Shown here piece after piece: positions 9,001-17,161 of a stretch of 64,000 bases of DNA. The position numbers and the translations under genes were made by a program. The notes beneath the pieces are model-generated. The model made no database searches and was not told where the DNA came from. It saw only the letters and a list, made by a program, of their open reading frames with translations. How positions within the stretch are numbered: the first letter of the stretch is position 1; each line of letters opens with the position of its first letter. This stretch comes from Closterium sp. Naga37s-1 (taxonomy: Eukaryota; Streptophyta; Zygnematophyceae; Desmidiales; Closteriaceae), in the NCBI GenBank assembly GCA_947471745.1, contig CANJKZ010000083.1, positions 111,001 through 175,000 on the forward strand, given 5' to 3'.

Positions 9001-11297
9001 CGCGGCCGTACTACGTTCCGCTCCTTCAGCAGGTTCTTGGTCCCCCGCCCTCTACTGGTCCTTCTCCTCCCCTACTGAGTCCACCGTCTGTCCAGTCGCA
9101 GTTACAGTCTGCCTCTCCGCTGCCTGCCCCTTCTCCTTACACTGCGCCGACGGGTAGTCTTACGGAGCGTCGTGAGCCTGAGTCTCGTCCTCCGTCGCCT
9201 GAGTCTCGTCCAGCGCCGTCTGAGTCGCGTCCAGAGTCACCTGTCCGCGCTGTCCGCTCTGGTCGTCGTGCTCCGCGTGAGCGACCTCCTCCTGTCCCTG
9301 GCACTCACTATATGACTCTGCGTCCTTCCACTGCTCCACAGCGTGTCCCTCTGCCGTCTCCTCCTGCGTCCTCTCTTCCTCCTCTTGCTGACCCGGAGTC
9401 TGACTCTCTTCGTGCTGCCAGTCCTACTGTCACGCGTCTCCTTGCCACTGTTGTCACTGACCCTTCCTTTGAGTCCTCTGCTGCGTCTGCTCTAGTCGCT
9501 GAGCTTGTTGACTTTGCTGCCGCCTGTCGTCTAGACTACGCCGCTAGCCTTGTTGCTGAGTCTGAGTCAGTCTGTCCTCCGTCCGTCGGGGGTGAGTGTG
9601 CCCTTGGCACGGACGTCCTTGAGGACAGACAGGAGGAGTTTGAGTGCTTTGCCGCTGCTTTGCCTCATCTCGTGTCCATGCTAGTTGCCCCTGAGGGAGA
9701 CCCGGATGCACCAGACATCCCGACCCCACGCTCCTACGCAGAGGCGATGGAGGGTCTCTACTCCTCTCAGTGGCAGACAGCCATGGACGCAGAGATGGCT
9801 TCCTGGAAGTCCACAGGCACCTACGTCGATGAGGTTCCCCCACCTGGGGCGAACATCGTCAGTGGCATGTGGATTTTCAGAGTGAAGCGGCCGCCGGGTT
9901 CTCCGCCTGTCTTCAAGGCGCGTTACGTTGCTCGAGGCTTCAGTCAGCGAGAGGGAGTTGACTTCTTCCAGACCTTCTCCCCGACCCCGAAGATGACCAC
10001 TCTTCGGGTTCTGCTGCACGTCGCTGCTCAGCATGACTACGAGCTCCACTCTCTTGACTTCAGCACTGCGTTCCTACAGGGCAGCCTACACGAGGAGATC
10101 TGGCTGCGCCGCCCACCTGGCTTCACTGGGTCGTTCCCTCCTGGTACCCAGTGGAGCCTCCGGCGGCCAGTCTACGGTCTCCGCCAGGCACCCCGTGAGT
10201 GGCACGACACACTGAGGACTACGCTTGCGGCTCTTGGGTTTGCTCCTTCTACTGCTGACCCGTCGCTGTTTCTACGCACCGACACCACTCTGCCGCCGTT
10301 CTACGTTCTCGTGTACGTCGACGACTTGGTCTTTGCTACTGCTGACACTGAGGCACTCGCCCACGTGAAGTCGGAACTGCAGAAGAGACACACGTGCACA
10401 GACCTGGGTGAGCTGACAAGCTATCTTGGCTTGCGGATCACCCGGGACAGAGCACAGCGCACCATCACCTTGACTCAGTCACACATGGTGCAGCAGGTCC
10501 TTCAGCGCTTCCGCTTCACGTACTCCTCGCCTCAGCCCACTCCTCTGCCTACCGGTCACTCGCTCTCAGCTCTGCCTTCGGATGAGTCCGTAGAGCCGAG
10601 TGGCCCGTATCCAGAGCTTGTGGGCTGCCTCATGTACCTGATGACCTGCACTCAACCTGACCTTGCATACCCTCTTAGCATCCTAGCACGCTATGTCGCT
10701 CCTGGCCGTCACCGGAAGGAGCACATGGATGCCGCTAAGAGGGTGTTGCGCTACTTGTGCAGTACGTCGGGCATGGGGCTTGTGCTTGGAGGACGGCGCG
10801 ACGTTGTCCTCACTGGACACTCAGACGCTTCTTGGGCTGACAACCAGGCTACACAGCGGTCGTCTCAGGGTTACACCTTCAGCCTTGGCTCTGGTTCTGT
10901 TTCCTGGCGTTCTACACGCTCTTCCTCTGTTCTCAGCTCCAGTTGTGAGGCTGAGATCTACGCCACAGCCATGGCTGCCCAGGAGCTACGCTGGCTCACC
11001 TACTTGCTGACCGACCTTGGAGAGCGGCCTCGTTCTCCTCTAGTGCTGTACGTCGACAACAAGGCAGCCATTGCCTTGTGTCAGGAGCACAGACTGGAGC
11101 ACAGAACGAAGCACATCGCTCTGCGCTACTTCCTTGCTCGAGAGCTGCAGCAGCGTGGTCAGCTTCGTCTTTCGTACGTGGCCACTCGAGCCAACACTGC
11201 TGATGTGTTCACCAAGGCGCTTCAGCCTTGTGATCATCAGCGTTTCTGTACTGTTCTAGGCCTTGTGCCTACTGTCCCTCACTTGCTCACTTCTTGA
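6009..11297 (+). CDS. Copia polyprotein: protease, integrase, RT, RNase H
   Basis: The frame has 1762 codons with no interruption. A protease with FTLDSGASRCFF lies near residue 216. A GAG-pre-integrase HHRLGHP block lies near 360. The integrase follows, with HMDVWGP (about 427), HSDRGGEF (about 494) and SPQQNGVAERR (about 526), which supplies the D,D,E triad. A long Gly/Ala/Pro linker spans about 700-1040. The RT has MWIFRVKR, FLQGSLHEEIW and the catalytic YVDDL near 1435. RNase H has SDASWAD near 1604 and ends with the ADVFTK region. The peptide QQLREWYA recurs four times (6048, 6186, 8328, and a QRLREWYA variant at 8448). A Cys/His-rich stretch near residues 78-103 may be a remnant zinc knuckle. 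The start at 6009 is only the first ATG; the normal gag start is missing. The enzymes look intact, so the copy could supply or borrow functions in trans. Confidence 0.95.
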   Translation: MQLQGRPRVPLTPQQLREWYASWGCRGGSSGSRPGVGSSGVSCSGPVQQPRRLREALSPQQLREWYAQSRGSLSTARCPYVIRTGVRTGQPCGTRSHTESHCFARLGDAWRTEFGDDAELPDWVELLRQRADIYALDYDAILTAMYALSTSAESACHLCVPPDPGIQSAALGTGEAAALGAGVSGAPGAGEAAALGTRESAPSGTASTEALHTFTLDSGASRCFFRDRTALEQLARPVAVSLADPSGGPVIATSSTVLPCPAVPSGTLSGLYLPSFSTNLVAGSALQDGGVHQFTPAYERVTHCTCARTGRHLATFTRQPGSDLYTLTTESPQVAASASASGQLSAPSSCRSLAHKTVLWHHRLGHPSVQRLRAMHKRYLVSGLPRVLPPLPPLPAPPCLPCVEGRQRAAPHSSSFPPTTAPLQTLHMDVWGPARVRGQGQERYFLIVVDDYSRYTTVFPLRTKGEVPDVLIPWIRASRLQLSERFHSDFPVLRLHSDRGGEFSSDLSAAYCAEHGIRHSFTLPASPQQNGVAERRIGLVMEVARTSLIHATAPHFLWPFAVRYAEHQLNLWPRVSLPETSPTLPWTGEVGDASRFWVWGSRAFVRDTSADKLSSRAVPCVFLGFVPDASGWQFYHATSRRVLPSQDVTFDESVPYYRLFPYRTAPLPPPPLFLAPGAAVVDPLPPQGAAPSGVSQVDPVEPVEVAVDSRPARGAEPERAEPGGAEPGGAEPGVAESGGAAPGGAEPAGAESGGAESGGAEPGSGTPGGALSSQQLREWYLQYCSLRRGASGARSAAGAGASASPPRRELPSPQRLREWYARRCSLRSGAPSVADPGAGGAAAAGGAAGATGGAAGAGAAGGAAAGGAAGAAGGTTGAGAAGGAATTGGAAGAAGAAGGAAGAGGAAGAAGAAGGAAGAGAAGAAGGAATTGGAAGAVGAAGGAATTGGAAGTAGGAAGAGAAGAAGAAGPGGARTGGTGAAGTGPAEGVVAGGAERPRPYYVPLLQQVLGPPPSTGPSPPLLSPPSVQSQLQSASPLPAPSPYTAPTGSLTERREPESRPPSPESRPAPSESRPESPVRAVRSGRRAPRERPPPVPGTHYMTLRPSTAPQRVPLPSPPASSLPPLADPESDSLRAASPTVTRLLATVVTDPSFESSAASALVAELVDFAAACRLDYAASLVAESESVCPPSVGGECALGTDVLEDRQEEFECFAAALPHLVSMLVAPEGDPDAPDIPTPRSYAEAMEGLYSSQWQTAMDAEMASWKSTGTYVDEVPPPGANIVSGMWIFRVKRPPGSPPVFKARYVARGFSQREGVDFFQTFSPTPKMTTLRVLLHVAAQHDYELHSLDFSTAFLQGSLHEEIWLRRPPGFTGSFPPGTQWSLRRPVYGLRQAPREWHDTLRTTLAALGFAPSTADPSLFLRTDTTLPPFYVLVYVDDLVFATADTEALAHVKSELQKRHTCTDLGELTSYLGLRITRDRAQRTITLTQSHMVQQVLQRFRFTYSSPQPTPLPTGHSLSALPSDESVEPSGPYPELVGCLMYLMTCTQPDLAYPLSILARYVAPGRHRKEHMDAAKRVLRYLCSTSGMGLVLGGRRDVVLTGHSDASWADNQATQRSSQGYTFSLGSGSVSWRSTRSSSVLSSSCEAEIYATAMAAQELRWLTYLLTDLGERPRSPLVLYVDNKAAIALCQEHRLEHRTKHIALRYFLARELQQRGQLRLSYVATRANTADVFTKALQPCDHQRFCTVLGLVPTVPHLLTS
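8511..8960 (+). repeat. Coding GCT/GGT/GGA tract (Gly-Ala linker)
   Basis: About 450 bp of near-perfect trinucleotide-type repeat (GCTGGTGCT, GCTGGAGGT) encodes GGAAGAAGG-like sequence between integrase and RT. It keeps the pol frame. The reverse strand would read as an Ala/Pro frame, which I regard as a shadow. Confidence 0.85.
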
Positions 11298-11525
11298 CTC
11301 TGCTTGTACTGTGATCTCTATATATATACCTGCATGCTTACACTTGCTAGGTTGTGATCACTGTACCTCTTGTTATATTATCAAACTGCATGTGAACTGG
11401 TCTTGTGACCACTTGCTCGTGCTCGGAATTTGTGTGGCATCCTTGAGATCCACCCTGAGCTTGTTTTGCTTTGCTTTGACTGGTCTTGTGACCCCTTGCT
11501 CTCCCCCACTTAGCCTATGGGGGTG
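11298..11525 (+). other. 3' untranslated region and polypurine tract of Copia 1
   Basis: This 228-bp segment between the pol stop and the 3' LTR is well conserved with 21757-22032 of the sister element. It ends in CCTATGGGGGTG, the purine tract expected to prime plus-strand synthesis. Confidence 0.75.
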
Positions 11526-11651
11526 TGTCAAACATTATATGTTTACATTGTGTAGGCTATAGTGGGTTTAGCCTTAGGGGGTACAACATTCTAGGGTTTC
11601 CTACTTGTACTCCCAATCTTGTTAGTTCATACACACTTGTTCATTCTAACA
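11526..11651 (+). repeat. 3' LTR of Copia 1
   Basis: Identical over 126 bp to 4766-4891. It is followed by the duplicated target TTCCG at 11652-11656, where the Gypsy RT resumes. Confidence 0.95.
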
Positions 11652-12167
11652 TTCCGAACACGCTACGGATCCTTTGAATATACCGTCATGCCCTTCGGAC
11701 TGACCAACGCCCCCGCCACCTTCCAAATGACCATGAACGAAGCCTTCCGCCCACTTTTAGATAAGTGCGTCATCGTCTACCTCGACGACATACTGATTTA
11801 CAGCCCCGACAGATAACAGCATTTACAGGACATCGAAGCCGTTTTTCAAATACTGAGTGAGAACCGCCTACTGACCAAAGCTTCTAAGTGTGAGTTTTCA
11901 CAGAACCGACTGGAGATTTTAGGACACATTTTTCCAGCAGACGAAGTGGAAATAGACCCGAAGAAGATCGCAACGATTCAAGCATGGCATGCGCCGACAA
12001 ACTTGACTGAGTTGCAGAGTTTTCTGGGGTTCGTCAACTACGTGCGACGGTTCGTCCCCGACATGGCGAAGTTGACTGCCCCGTTGACCGATCTGCTGAG
12101 AAAGGGGGTTGAGTACACGTGGGGGGAGAGAGAGCAAGCTGCCTTCTCGGCCCTCAAAAATATTTAG
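11652..12167 (+). pseudogene. Gypsy reverse transcriptase C-terminal half and connection
   Basis: The segment begins in frame after the target duplication. It carries [14 protein letters not shown], the catalytic YLDD at about 11778-11789, then KCEF, GHI and the FLGFVNYVRRFVPD thumb/connection motif. In-frame TAA at 11814-11816 and TAG at 12165-12167 interrupt it. The first fits a CAA glutamine mutated by C to T; the second probably replaces a leucine codon. Together with the stops at 4104 and 4341 this shows several independent inactivating substitutions. Confidence 0.88.
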
Positions 12168-12179
12168 TGCTCGCCGCCC

Positions 12180-14048
12180 GTGCTTCACATCGCAGATCCG
12201 CACCGTCCGTTCGAGCTCGTCACCGACGCTAGCGACATCGCTGTGGGAGTAGCACTGTTGCAGGACTTCGGGAACGGCCTTCGGCCAATCGCGTACGAGT
12301 CCCGCAAGCTTCACCCGCCCGAACGCAACTACCCGATACACGACCGCGAGATGCTGGCGATCGTGCACGCGTTCAAGGTGTGGCGATGTTACCTCACGGG
12401 AGCAGACGTGACAATACGGACAGACCACCGATCACTACAGCACCTTCGTGCCCAACCAAATCTCAACCCGCGACAGATCCGCTGGTTGGACTATCTGGAG
12501 TCCAACTTCCACTACACGGTCACGTACAAAAAAGGCGCATCCAACATCGCCGACGCACTCACACGCCCCACCGCCCAACTCCACGCCATCCTACTCGCCC
12601 AAACCAACCCACTGCTAACTGGCCTATTCACCCACGGATACAGTACCGACCCATTTTTCACGACCGGAAATTCACAGCAACTGGCAGAAGCAAAAGGAGT
12701 CTATTACATAAAGACAGGCACCAACCGCATATGGGTACCCGCGTACTCACTACTGAGGGAACTGTTACTGCAGGAGGCACACGACGGGATTACCTCGGGA
12801 CATTTTGGGGTAGAAAAAATGCGACAGCAACTGCAGCGGTATTACTACTGGCCGGAGCTGTTGACCGACGTACAGCACCACGTGGGCTCGTGTCCTACGT
12901 GTCAGGTGATGAAGAGCTCGCGAAAAAGAAAGGTGGGTCAGTTGCAGTCGATTCCACCGCCTGAGCGCGCCTGGCAGCAGGTTACCATGGCTTTTGTCAC
13001 AGGGTTACCTTCGAACCCTGGGGGTAACGACGCAGTTATGGTCGTCGTTGACAGGTTGACGAAGATGGCACACTTCGCTGCGTGCAAGAAATCGATCTCA
13101 GCCGAAGAAACCGCTCGCCTGTTCATCGCAGCCGTCGTTCGACTACACGGGATACCACCCGCGATAATCAGCGACCGCGACACGAAGTTCACCAGCAACT
13201 TCTGGAAAAACCTTTGGGAGCAGTTCGGTACCAGGCTACAGTTCAGCTCGTCGTACCACCCCGAGACCGACGGTCAAACGGAGCGGACGAATCAGACGAT
13301 GGAGCAGTTGATCCGTGCCACGTGCGACGACCCGACAACTTGGGAGCAGCAGCTACCGCTGATTGAGTTCGCGTACAGTAACGCCACGTCAGCGACGATG
13401 CAGCAGTCCCCGTTCTACCTGAACTACGGGCAAAACCCTACAGTGCCCATGACGCCGAGTCCGGACAACCCAACGCCACGCGCACAACAATTCGTCGAGA
13501 TTCTGCAAGCTGCCCGCACCAGAGCCGCTGAAGCAATTAAAAAGGCAAATGTCATCGCTAAACGCAACGCTGACCGCCACCGCCGCCCAGTCACGTACCA
13601 GTCAGGAGACTACGTACTGCTCGACACACAGAACTTAAGATTGCCCGTTGTACCGAAATTGCGACCGCGTTACTGTGGACCATTCCAAATCAACCACATG
13701 ATTACCCCAGTGACAGCACATTTACTATTGCTGACAGACTGGTACATAAGCCCTTCCTTCCACGTCAGCCTGCTTCGCCCATACATCCCAACCACAAGCC
13801 AACTGCCTCGTCACCGCCCGCCATCCATGACTCGCCCGGCATCGGAGCCGATCATCGAGCCCGAAAAAGTCATGAGCCATCGGATTCGACACCCCACGGG
13901 AATCAGGAGGATTGAATTCCTCGTTCGCTGGAAGGACCGCACGCCAACTGAGGATAGCTGGGTGCCCCTGGCCAACATCGAAAACCACCCTGCCCTGCAA
14001 GTGTACCTGAGGAGCCGGGGTTTCCGCGATATACACGCACTCGCGTAG
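12180..14048 (+). CDS. Gypsy RNase H, integrase and chromodomain
   Basis: This 622-codon open segment is the 3' part of pol. RNase H starts with ELVTDASDIAVG (about residue 16) and includes TDHRSLQ and the ADALTR end. The integrase zinc-binding HHCC spans about 200-242 (HFGVEKM through CPTC). The catalytic core has VVVDRLTKMAHF, ISDRDTKF (about 330) and HPETDGQTER. The C-terminus, residues about 560-617, reads RIEFLVRWKDRTPTEDSWVP, a chromodomain of the chromovirus type that is known to guide integration toward marked chromatin. No stop occurs before the natural TAG at 14046. It lacks its own start because it was part of a Gag-Pol precursor. Confidence 0.92.
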   Translation: MLHIADPHRPFELVTDASDIAVGVALLQDFGNGLRPIAYESRKLHPPERNYPIHDREMLAIVHAFKVWRCYLTGADVTIRTDHRSLQHLRAQPNLNPRQIRWLDYLESNFHYTVTYKKGASNIADALTRPTAQLHAILLAQTNPLLTGLFTHGYSTDPFFTTGNSQQLAEAKGVYYIKTGTNRIWVPAYSLLRELLLQEAHDGITSGHFGVEKMRQQLQRYYYWPELLTDVQHHVGSCPTCQVMKSSRKRKVGQLQSIPPPERAWQQVTMAFVTGLPSNPGGNDAVMVVVDRLTKMAHFAACKKSISAEETARLFIAAVVRLHGIPPAIISDRDTKFTSNFWKNLWEQFGTRLQFSSSYHPETDGQTERTNQTMEQLIRATCDDPTTWEQQLPLIEFAYSNATSATMQQSPFYLNYGQNPTVPMTPSPDNPTPRAQQFVEILQAARTRAAEAIKKANVIAKRNADRHRRPVTYQSGDYVLLDTQNLRLPVVPKLRPRYCGPFQINHMITPVTAHLLLLTDWYISPSFHVSLLRPYIPTTSQLPRHRPPSMTRPASEPIIEPEKVMSHRIRHPTGIRRIEFLVRWKDRTPTEDSWVPLANIENHPALQVYLRSRGFRDIHALA

Positions 14049-14077
14049 CGGAGGGGGCTTCTTGAGGGGGGGGGTAG
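14049..14077 (+). promoter_or_regulatory. Polypurine tract of the Gypsy element
   Basis: A G-rich stretch (GGAGGGGGC, then GAGGGGGGGGG) ends just before the 3' LTR. This is the expected plus-strand primer position. Confidence 0.75.
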
Positions 14078-14404
14078 TGTAAGGAATTTTCTCGACATTC
14101 CTTAGCGCGCCCTGCAACATCGCGTACAGCAGCAGCCGTTGTTCGCCCGTTGCTGCTAACGGGGCTTCACCGACTTCGCGCGCACTGTTTCACCAAACCT
14201 CGCACTTCTGGCCCGGCCGTGTCGGCCTACGCTTCGGGACTAGCCCAAACCTTGCTGTCAGCGTAGCACTAGCTAGCTCGCACGCACCGTGTTACCGTTT
14301 GCATGTTTCGCGTATAAATGTTCGCTCATGCCTTCGCTCACATTTGGTGCTCGTTTGACACCTTAGTGCAATCCTCGCTACCTCGATTCATTGCACCTGT
14401 AACA
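14078..14404 (+). repeat. 3' LTR of the Gypsy element
   Basis: This 327-bp copy of 1989-2315 has about 13 substitutions. It is followed by CTAAA, against CTAGA before the 5' LTR. Confidence 0.93.
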
Positions 14405-14981
14405 CTAAACAACAATGGACGAGAGACGACATAGCAAAAAAACAACCTAGGCGGGAACCTTGGGAATAATGTAGTTCGGAACATTTTTGGACGGGGAATG
14501 TACGAAGATGATGCGAAGCAGCTTCGGAAACGATAATATCTGCCGAGACTGCACCTTTTTATTTCTTTCTTTAGTTTGGGTTGTACGTGTGTAATGAGTC
14601 TAATCAGACAAGTAAGTTTCGGTTTGCATCAAGGGGTCAGAGAATATATATGTAAGTGAAGGCATGAGCTAACACTAAATAACGAAAGATTCAAAAGGCA
14701 ATGCGACGTTACGAACTAGCCTATGCAGCGCTAGCAGCAAGGTTTGGGCTATTCCTAAGGTTGGCAAATGTAGCATGCAATCCCATAATCCCAACAATCA
14801 GACCACTTGATAAAACAGCTTGTTATGTAGCAGATGAACGCGCCCACAATCTTCAAGGTTTGCAAATGCAACCCTTCTTTATGATTAATATGGCATCCCC
14901 ATTGGAGGTCTTTTGACAAGCGATGTGGCAAACACCGTGCTGATAACGGGCGAATAATTGTTAAGCCCGTCAAATGTGATA
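14405..14981. other. Gap between Gypsy and Copia 2, no gene recognised
   Basis: This is AT-richer sequence with short frames only. It ends in TGATA (14977-14981), the left target duplication of Copia 2, so before that insertion it was contiguous with 22165 onward. Confidence 0.6.
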
Positions 14982-15108
14982 TGTCAAACTTATGTTATAG
15001 CTTGTTTAGGCTGTAGTGGGTTAGACAATAGGGGGTACAACATTTCTAGGTTTCCCTATTTGTACCCATCTCATTTCTAGTCATTCCACTCCTCGTATTA
15101 TTCTGATA
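14982..15108 (+). repeat. 5' LTR of Copia 2
   Basis: This 127-bp repeat begins TGTCAAACTTATG and ends TTCTGATA. It shares the GGGGGTACAACATT block with the Copia 1 LTR, showing common ancestry. Confidence 0.93.
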
Positions 15109-15122
15109 TGGTATAGAGCGGG
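15109..15122 (+). promoter_or_regulatory. Primer binding site of Copia 2
   Basis: TGGTATAGAGCGGG directly follows the LTR. It resembles the iMet primer core TGGTATCAGAGC with a C missing. Confidence 0.7.
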
Positions 15123-16053
15123 TTCCCTAGTGGGACCGGTTTTTTTTTTTTTTTTTGGCCCACCACTACGAAATTTTTCCTTACCTGCCCGAAGCGCGCT
15201 TCGCGCTTGCCTTAGCTGCGCCCCGTGCGCCTGCCCTCCCGTTGCGCGCTCTGCCCTTAGCGGCCCGCCCTTAGCGGCCCTCCGCTTCATGGCCCGTCAC
15301 GCCCCTAACGGCCCCTTCGCGGCCCCTTCGTGGCCCTTCGCGGCCCCTCTTGCGGCCCTTCGCGGCCCCTTCGCGGCCCCTTCGCGGCCCCTTCGCGGCC
15401 CTTCGCGGCCCCCCTCACGGCCCTTCGCGGCCCCTTCGCGGCCCTTCGCGGCCCCCTCACGGCCCTTCGCGGCCCCCTTCGCGGCTCTTCGAGGCCCCTT
15501 CGCGGCCCTTCGCGGCCCCTTCGCGGCCCTTCGCGGCCCCCCTTCGCGGCCCTTCGCGGCTCTTCGCCGCCCCCCCCCTGCTCGTCGCAGCCGCCCTGCC
15601 GCCCCGTCTTCGCCGCCCCTGCGGCAGCTGCCGTCGCCCCTGCTGCCGCCGTAGCGGCTCTGCCACCCCGTCGTCGCTGTCCCTACAGCAGCTGCCGTCC
15701 CTGCAGCAGCTGTCGTCGCCGTCCCTGCTGCAGCAGCAGCTGCCACCGTAGCGGCCCTGCTGCCGCTGCCGAGCCTGCAGCCGCCCTGCCGACGCGCCTG
15801 TCCCGGCCCTGCCCTGCCGCCTCGTCGCGGCCCCTCCTTGTGGCGGCCCCCTGCCCTGCCGACGCACCCCGGCCCAGCCCCACCAGTAGCGGCCCACCAC
15901 TTCCGCCACTGGTAAGTGCACCGCCGCACCCGCGCGCTGCTGCGCCCACGCCGCCCTGCCTAGCCGAGCCGCCCTACTGAACCGCGCCGCCCTGCCGAGT
16001 CGCGCTGCTACTGCTGCTGCTACCGCTAGGCCACTGCTGCTGCTCCTGCTGCT
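15123..16053 (+). repeat. Low-complexity leader of Copia 2
   Basis: A run of about 17 T (15140-15156) is followed by degenerate 10-11-bp units TTCGCGGCCCC (about 15284-15570), then CTGCCGCC- and CTGCTGCTG-type tracts up to the gag ATG. Frames on both strands are open because of the repeat and lack recognisable domains. The leader is not homologous in sequence to that of Copia 1. Confidence 0.75.
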
Positions 16054-17161
16054 ATGGCAAACCCTAATGTACTCACCTTCGATGCTGAGGGTCGAGCGGT
16101 CGATTTTGAGGTCTGGGTCGATGATTTGCAGCTGTTCCTGCAGTGCGATAGCAAGGATGGTGTCTCACTGTTTGATGCTGCCTCTGTTGCACCTGCTGCT
16201 GATGCTGCCAGTACTGTTCGCTCACAGTGGACCACGCGTGATGCTGCTGCCCGTCTTGCTGTCCGTAGTCACCTGCCGTCTGCTGAGCGCGCACACTTTA
16301 GCCAGTACAAGACTGCTAGCACTCTGTACACTGCTGTTGTTGCGCGCTACTCCTCCCCTGCCACTGCTGCCCTTAGCCGCCTCATGCTGCCGTACCTGTT
16401 CCCTGACCTAGCCGCTTTTTCAACAGTCGCTGACCTCATTACGCACCTCCGCACTAGTGACACCCGCTACCGCGCTGCGCTTCCTGCCGAGTTCTGCGCC
16501 GCGAACCCCCCCCCCTATGTACATCACTCTCTACTACCTAGTCACCCGGCTCCCTGACTCCCTTCGCTCGGTCAGGGACCACTTCCTCTCCTTTTGCCCC
16601 ACCACGCTCACCGTTGACCTCCTCGAGGAGCGCCTCCTTGCAGCTGAGAAGAGTATAGTCGCTGTAGGAGCCTCTCGTGGTGACCCTCGTGCCCCTTTCT
16701 TTGAGGGGTGCTCCCCCGTCCCTCTTTTGCCCTCTGTTGCCTCTGCTGCTGCTGTCGACCTCGTTGGCACCGAGTCGGTCGGCGCTGCGTCTGCTCCTAG
16801 TGGGAGGCGCCGCAACGGCAAGGGCAAGGGGGGCAAGGGGGGTGGAGGGGGCGGCGGGGGCGGCGGTGGTGGCGGTGGAGGAGGTGGAGGGGGTGGGGAT
16901 GGAGGTGGAGGTGGGAGTGGTGGCTCGGGTGGGGGCCTTGGTTGCGGCGGTGGAGGTGGAGGCGGCGGAGGCAGCGGGAGTGGGGGTGGAGGTGGCGGCG
17001 GCGGAGGCGGAGGTGGGGGTGGCGGGGGCGGTGGTGGGCAGCGGGGAGGCTCTAGCGGTGACCAGCGCCAGCAGCAGCAGCGCTCCCGTGAGACCCTGTC
17101 GCCTCAGCAGCTCCGTGAGTGGTACGCTGGACGTGGGAGGTCTGGGGGTGCTGGTCCCTGA
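16054..17161 (+). pseudogene. Copia Gag, frameshifted
   Basis: ATG 16054 begins MANPNVLTFDAEG. The N-terminal 150 residues form a UBN2-like Copia Gag core (VWVDDLQLFLQ, W-x-TRDAAARLAV). The frame breaks at a C run (about 16506-16515) and continues in another frame with LVTRLPDSL and LLEERLLAAEK. It then enters a glycine run of more than 80 residues (about 16830-17040) and ends with LSPQQLREWYA (17105). Restoring the frame would need one indel at the C run and a second around 17130-17160 to reach pol. The zinc knuckle is not complete. This block is missing from Copia 1. Confidence 0.82.

Larger units (their letters stand above)
4766..11651 (+). mobile_element. Copia LTR retrotransposon 1 (nested, recent, gag-less)
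   Basis: Identical 126-bp LTRs (4766-4891 and 11526-11651) flank 6.6 kb of internal DNA. The insertion is bordered by TTCCG on both sides (4761-4765 and 11652-11656), a perfect 5-bp target duplication. Domain order is protease, integrase, RT, RNase H, which defines Ty1/Copia. Pol is a single open frame of 1762 codons. The gag block seen in the sister element at 16054-17100 is absent here: the low-complexity leader runs straight into the protease-side region. Zero LTR divergence means a recent insertion. Confidence 0.96.
1989..14404 (+). mobile_element. Gypsy LTR retrotransposon (chromovirus), split by a nested Copia
   Basis: Two 327-bp direct repeats bound the element, each beginning TGTAAGG and ending TGTAACA. 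Between them, in order, are a tRNA-iMet-like primer site, gag with a zinc knuckle, protease, reverse transcriptase, RNase H, integrase and chromodomain. This order (RT before integrase) plus a terminal chromodomain defines a Ty3/Gypsy chromovirus. The flanks CTAGA (1984-1988) and CTAAA (14405-14409) match at four of five positions and are probably the target duplication. A 6.9-kb Copia element sits inside the RT (4766-11651). Aligning the LTRs by eye gives about 13 differences in 327 bp, so this is the older insertion. Several in-frame stops show that the copy is dead. Confidence 0.95.
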
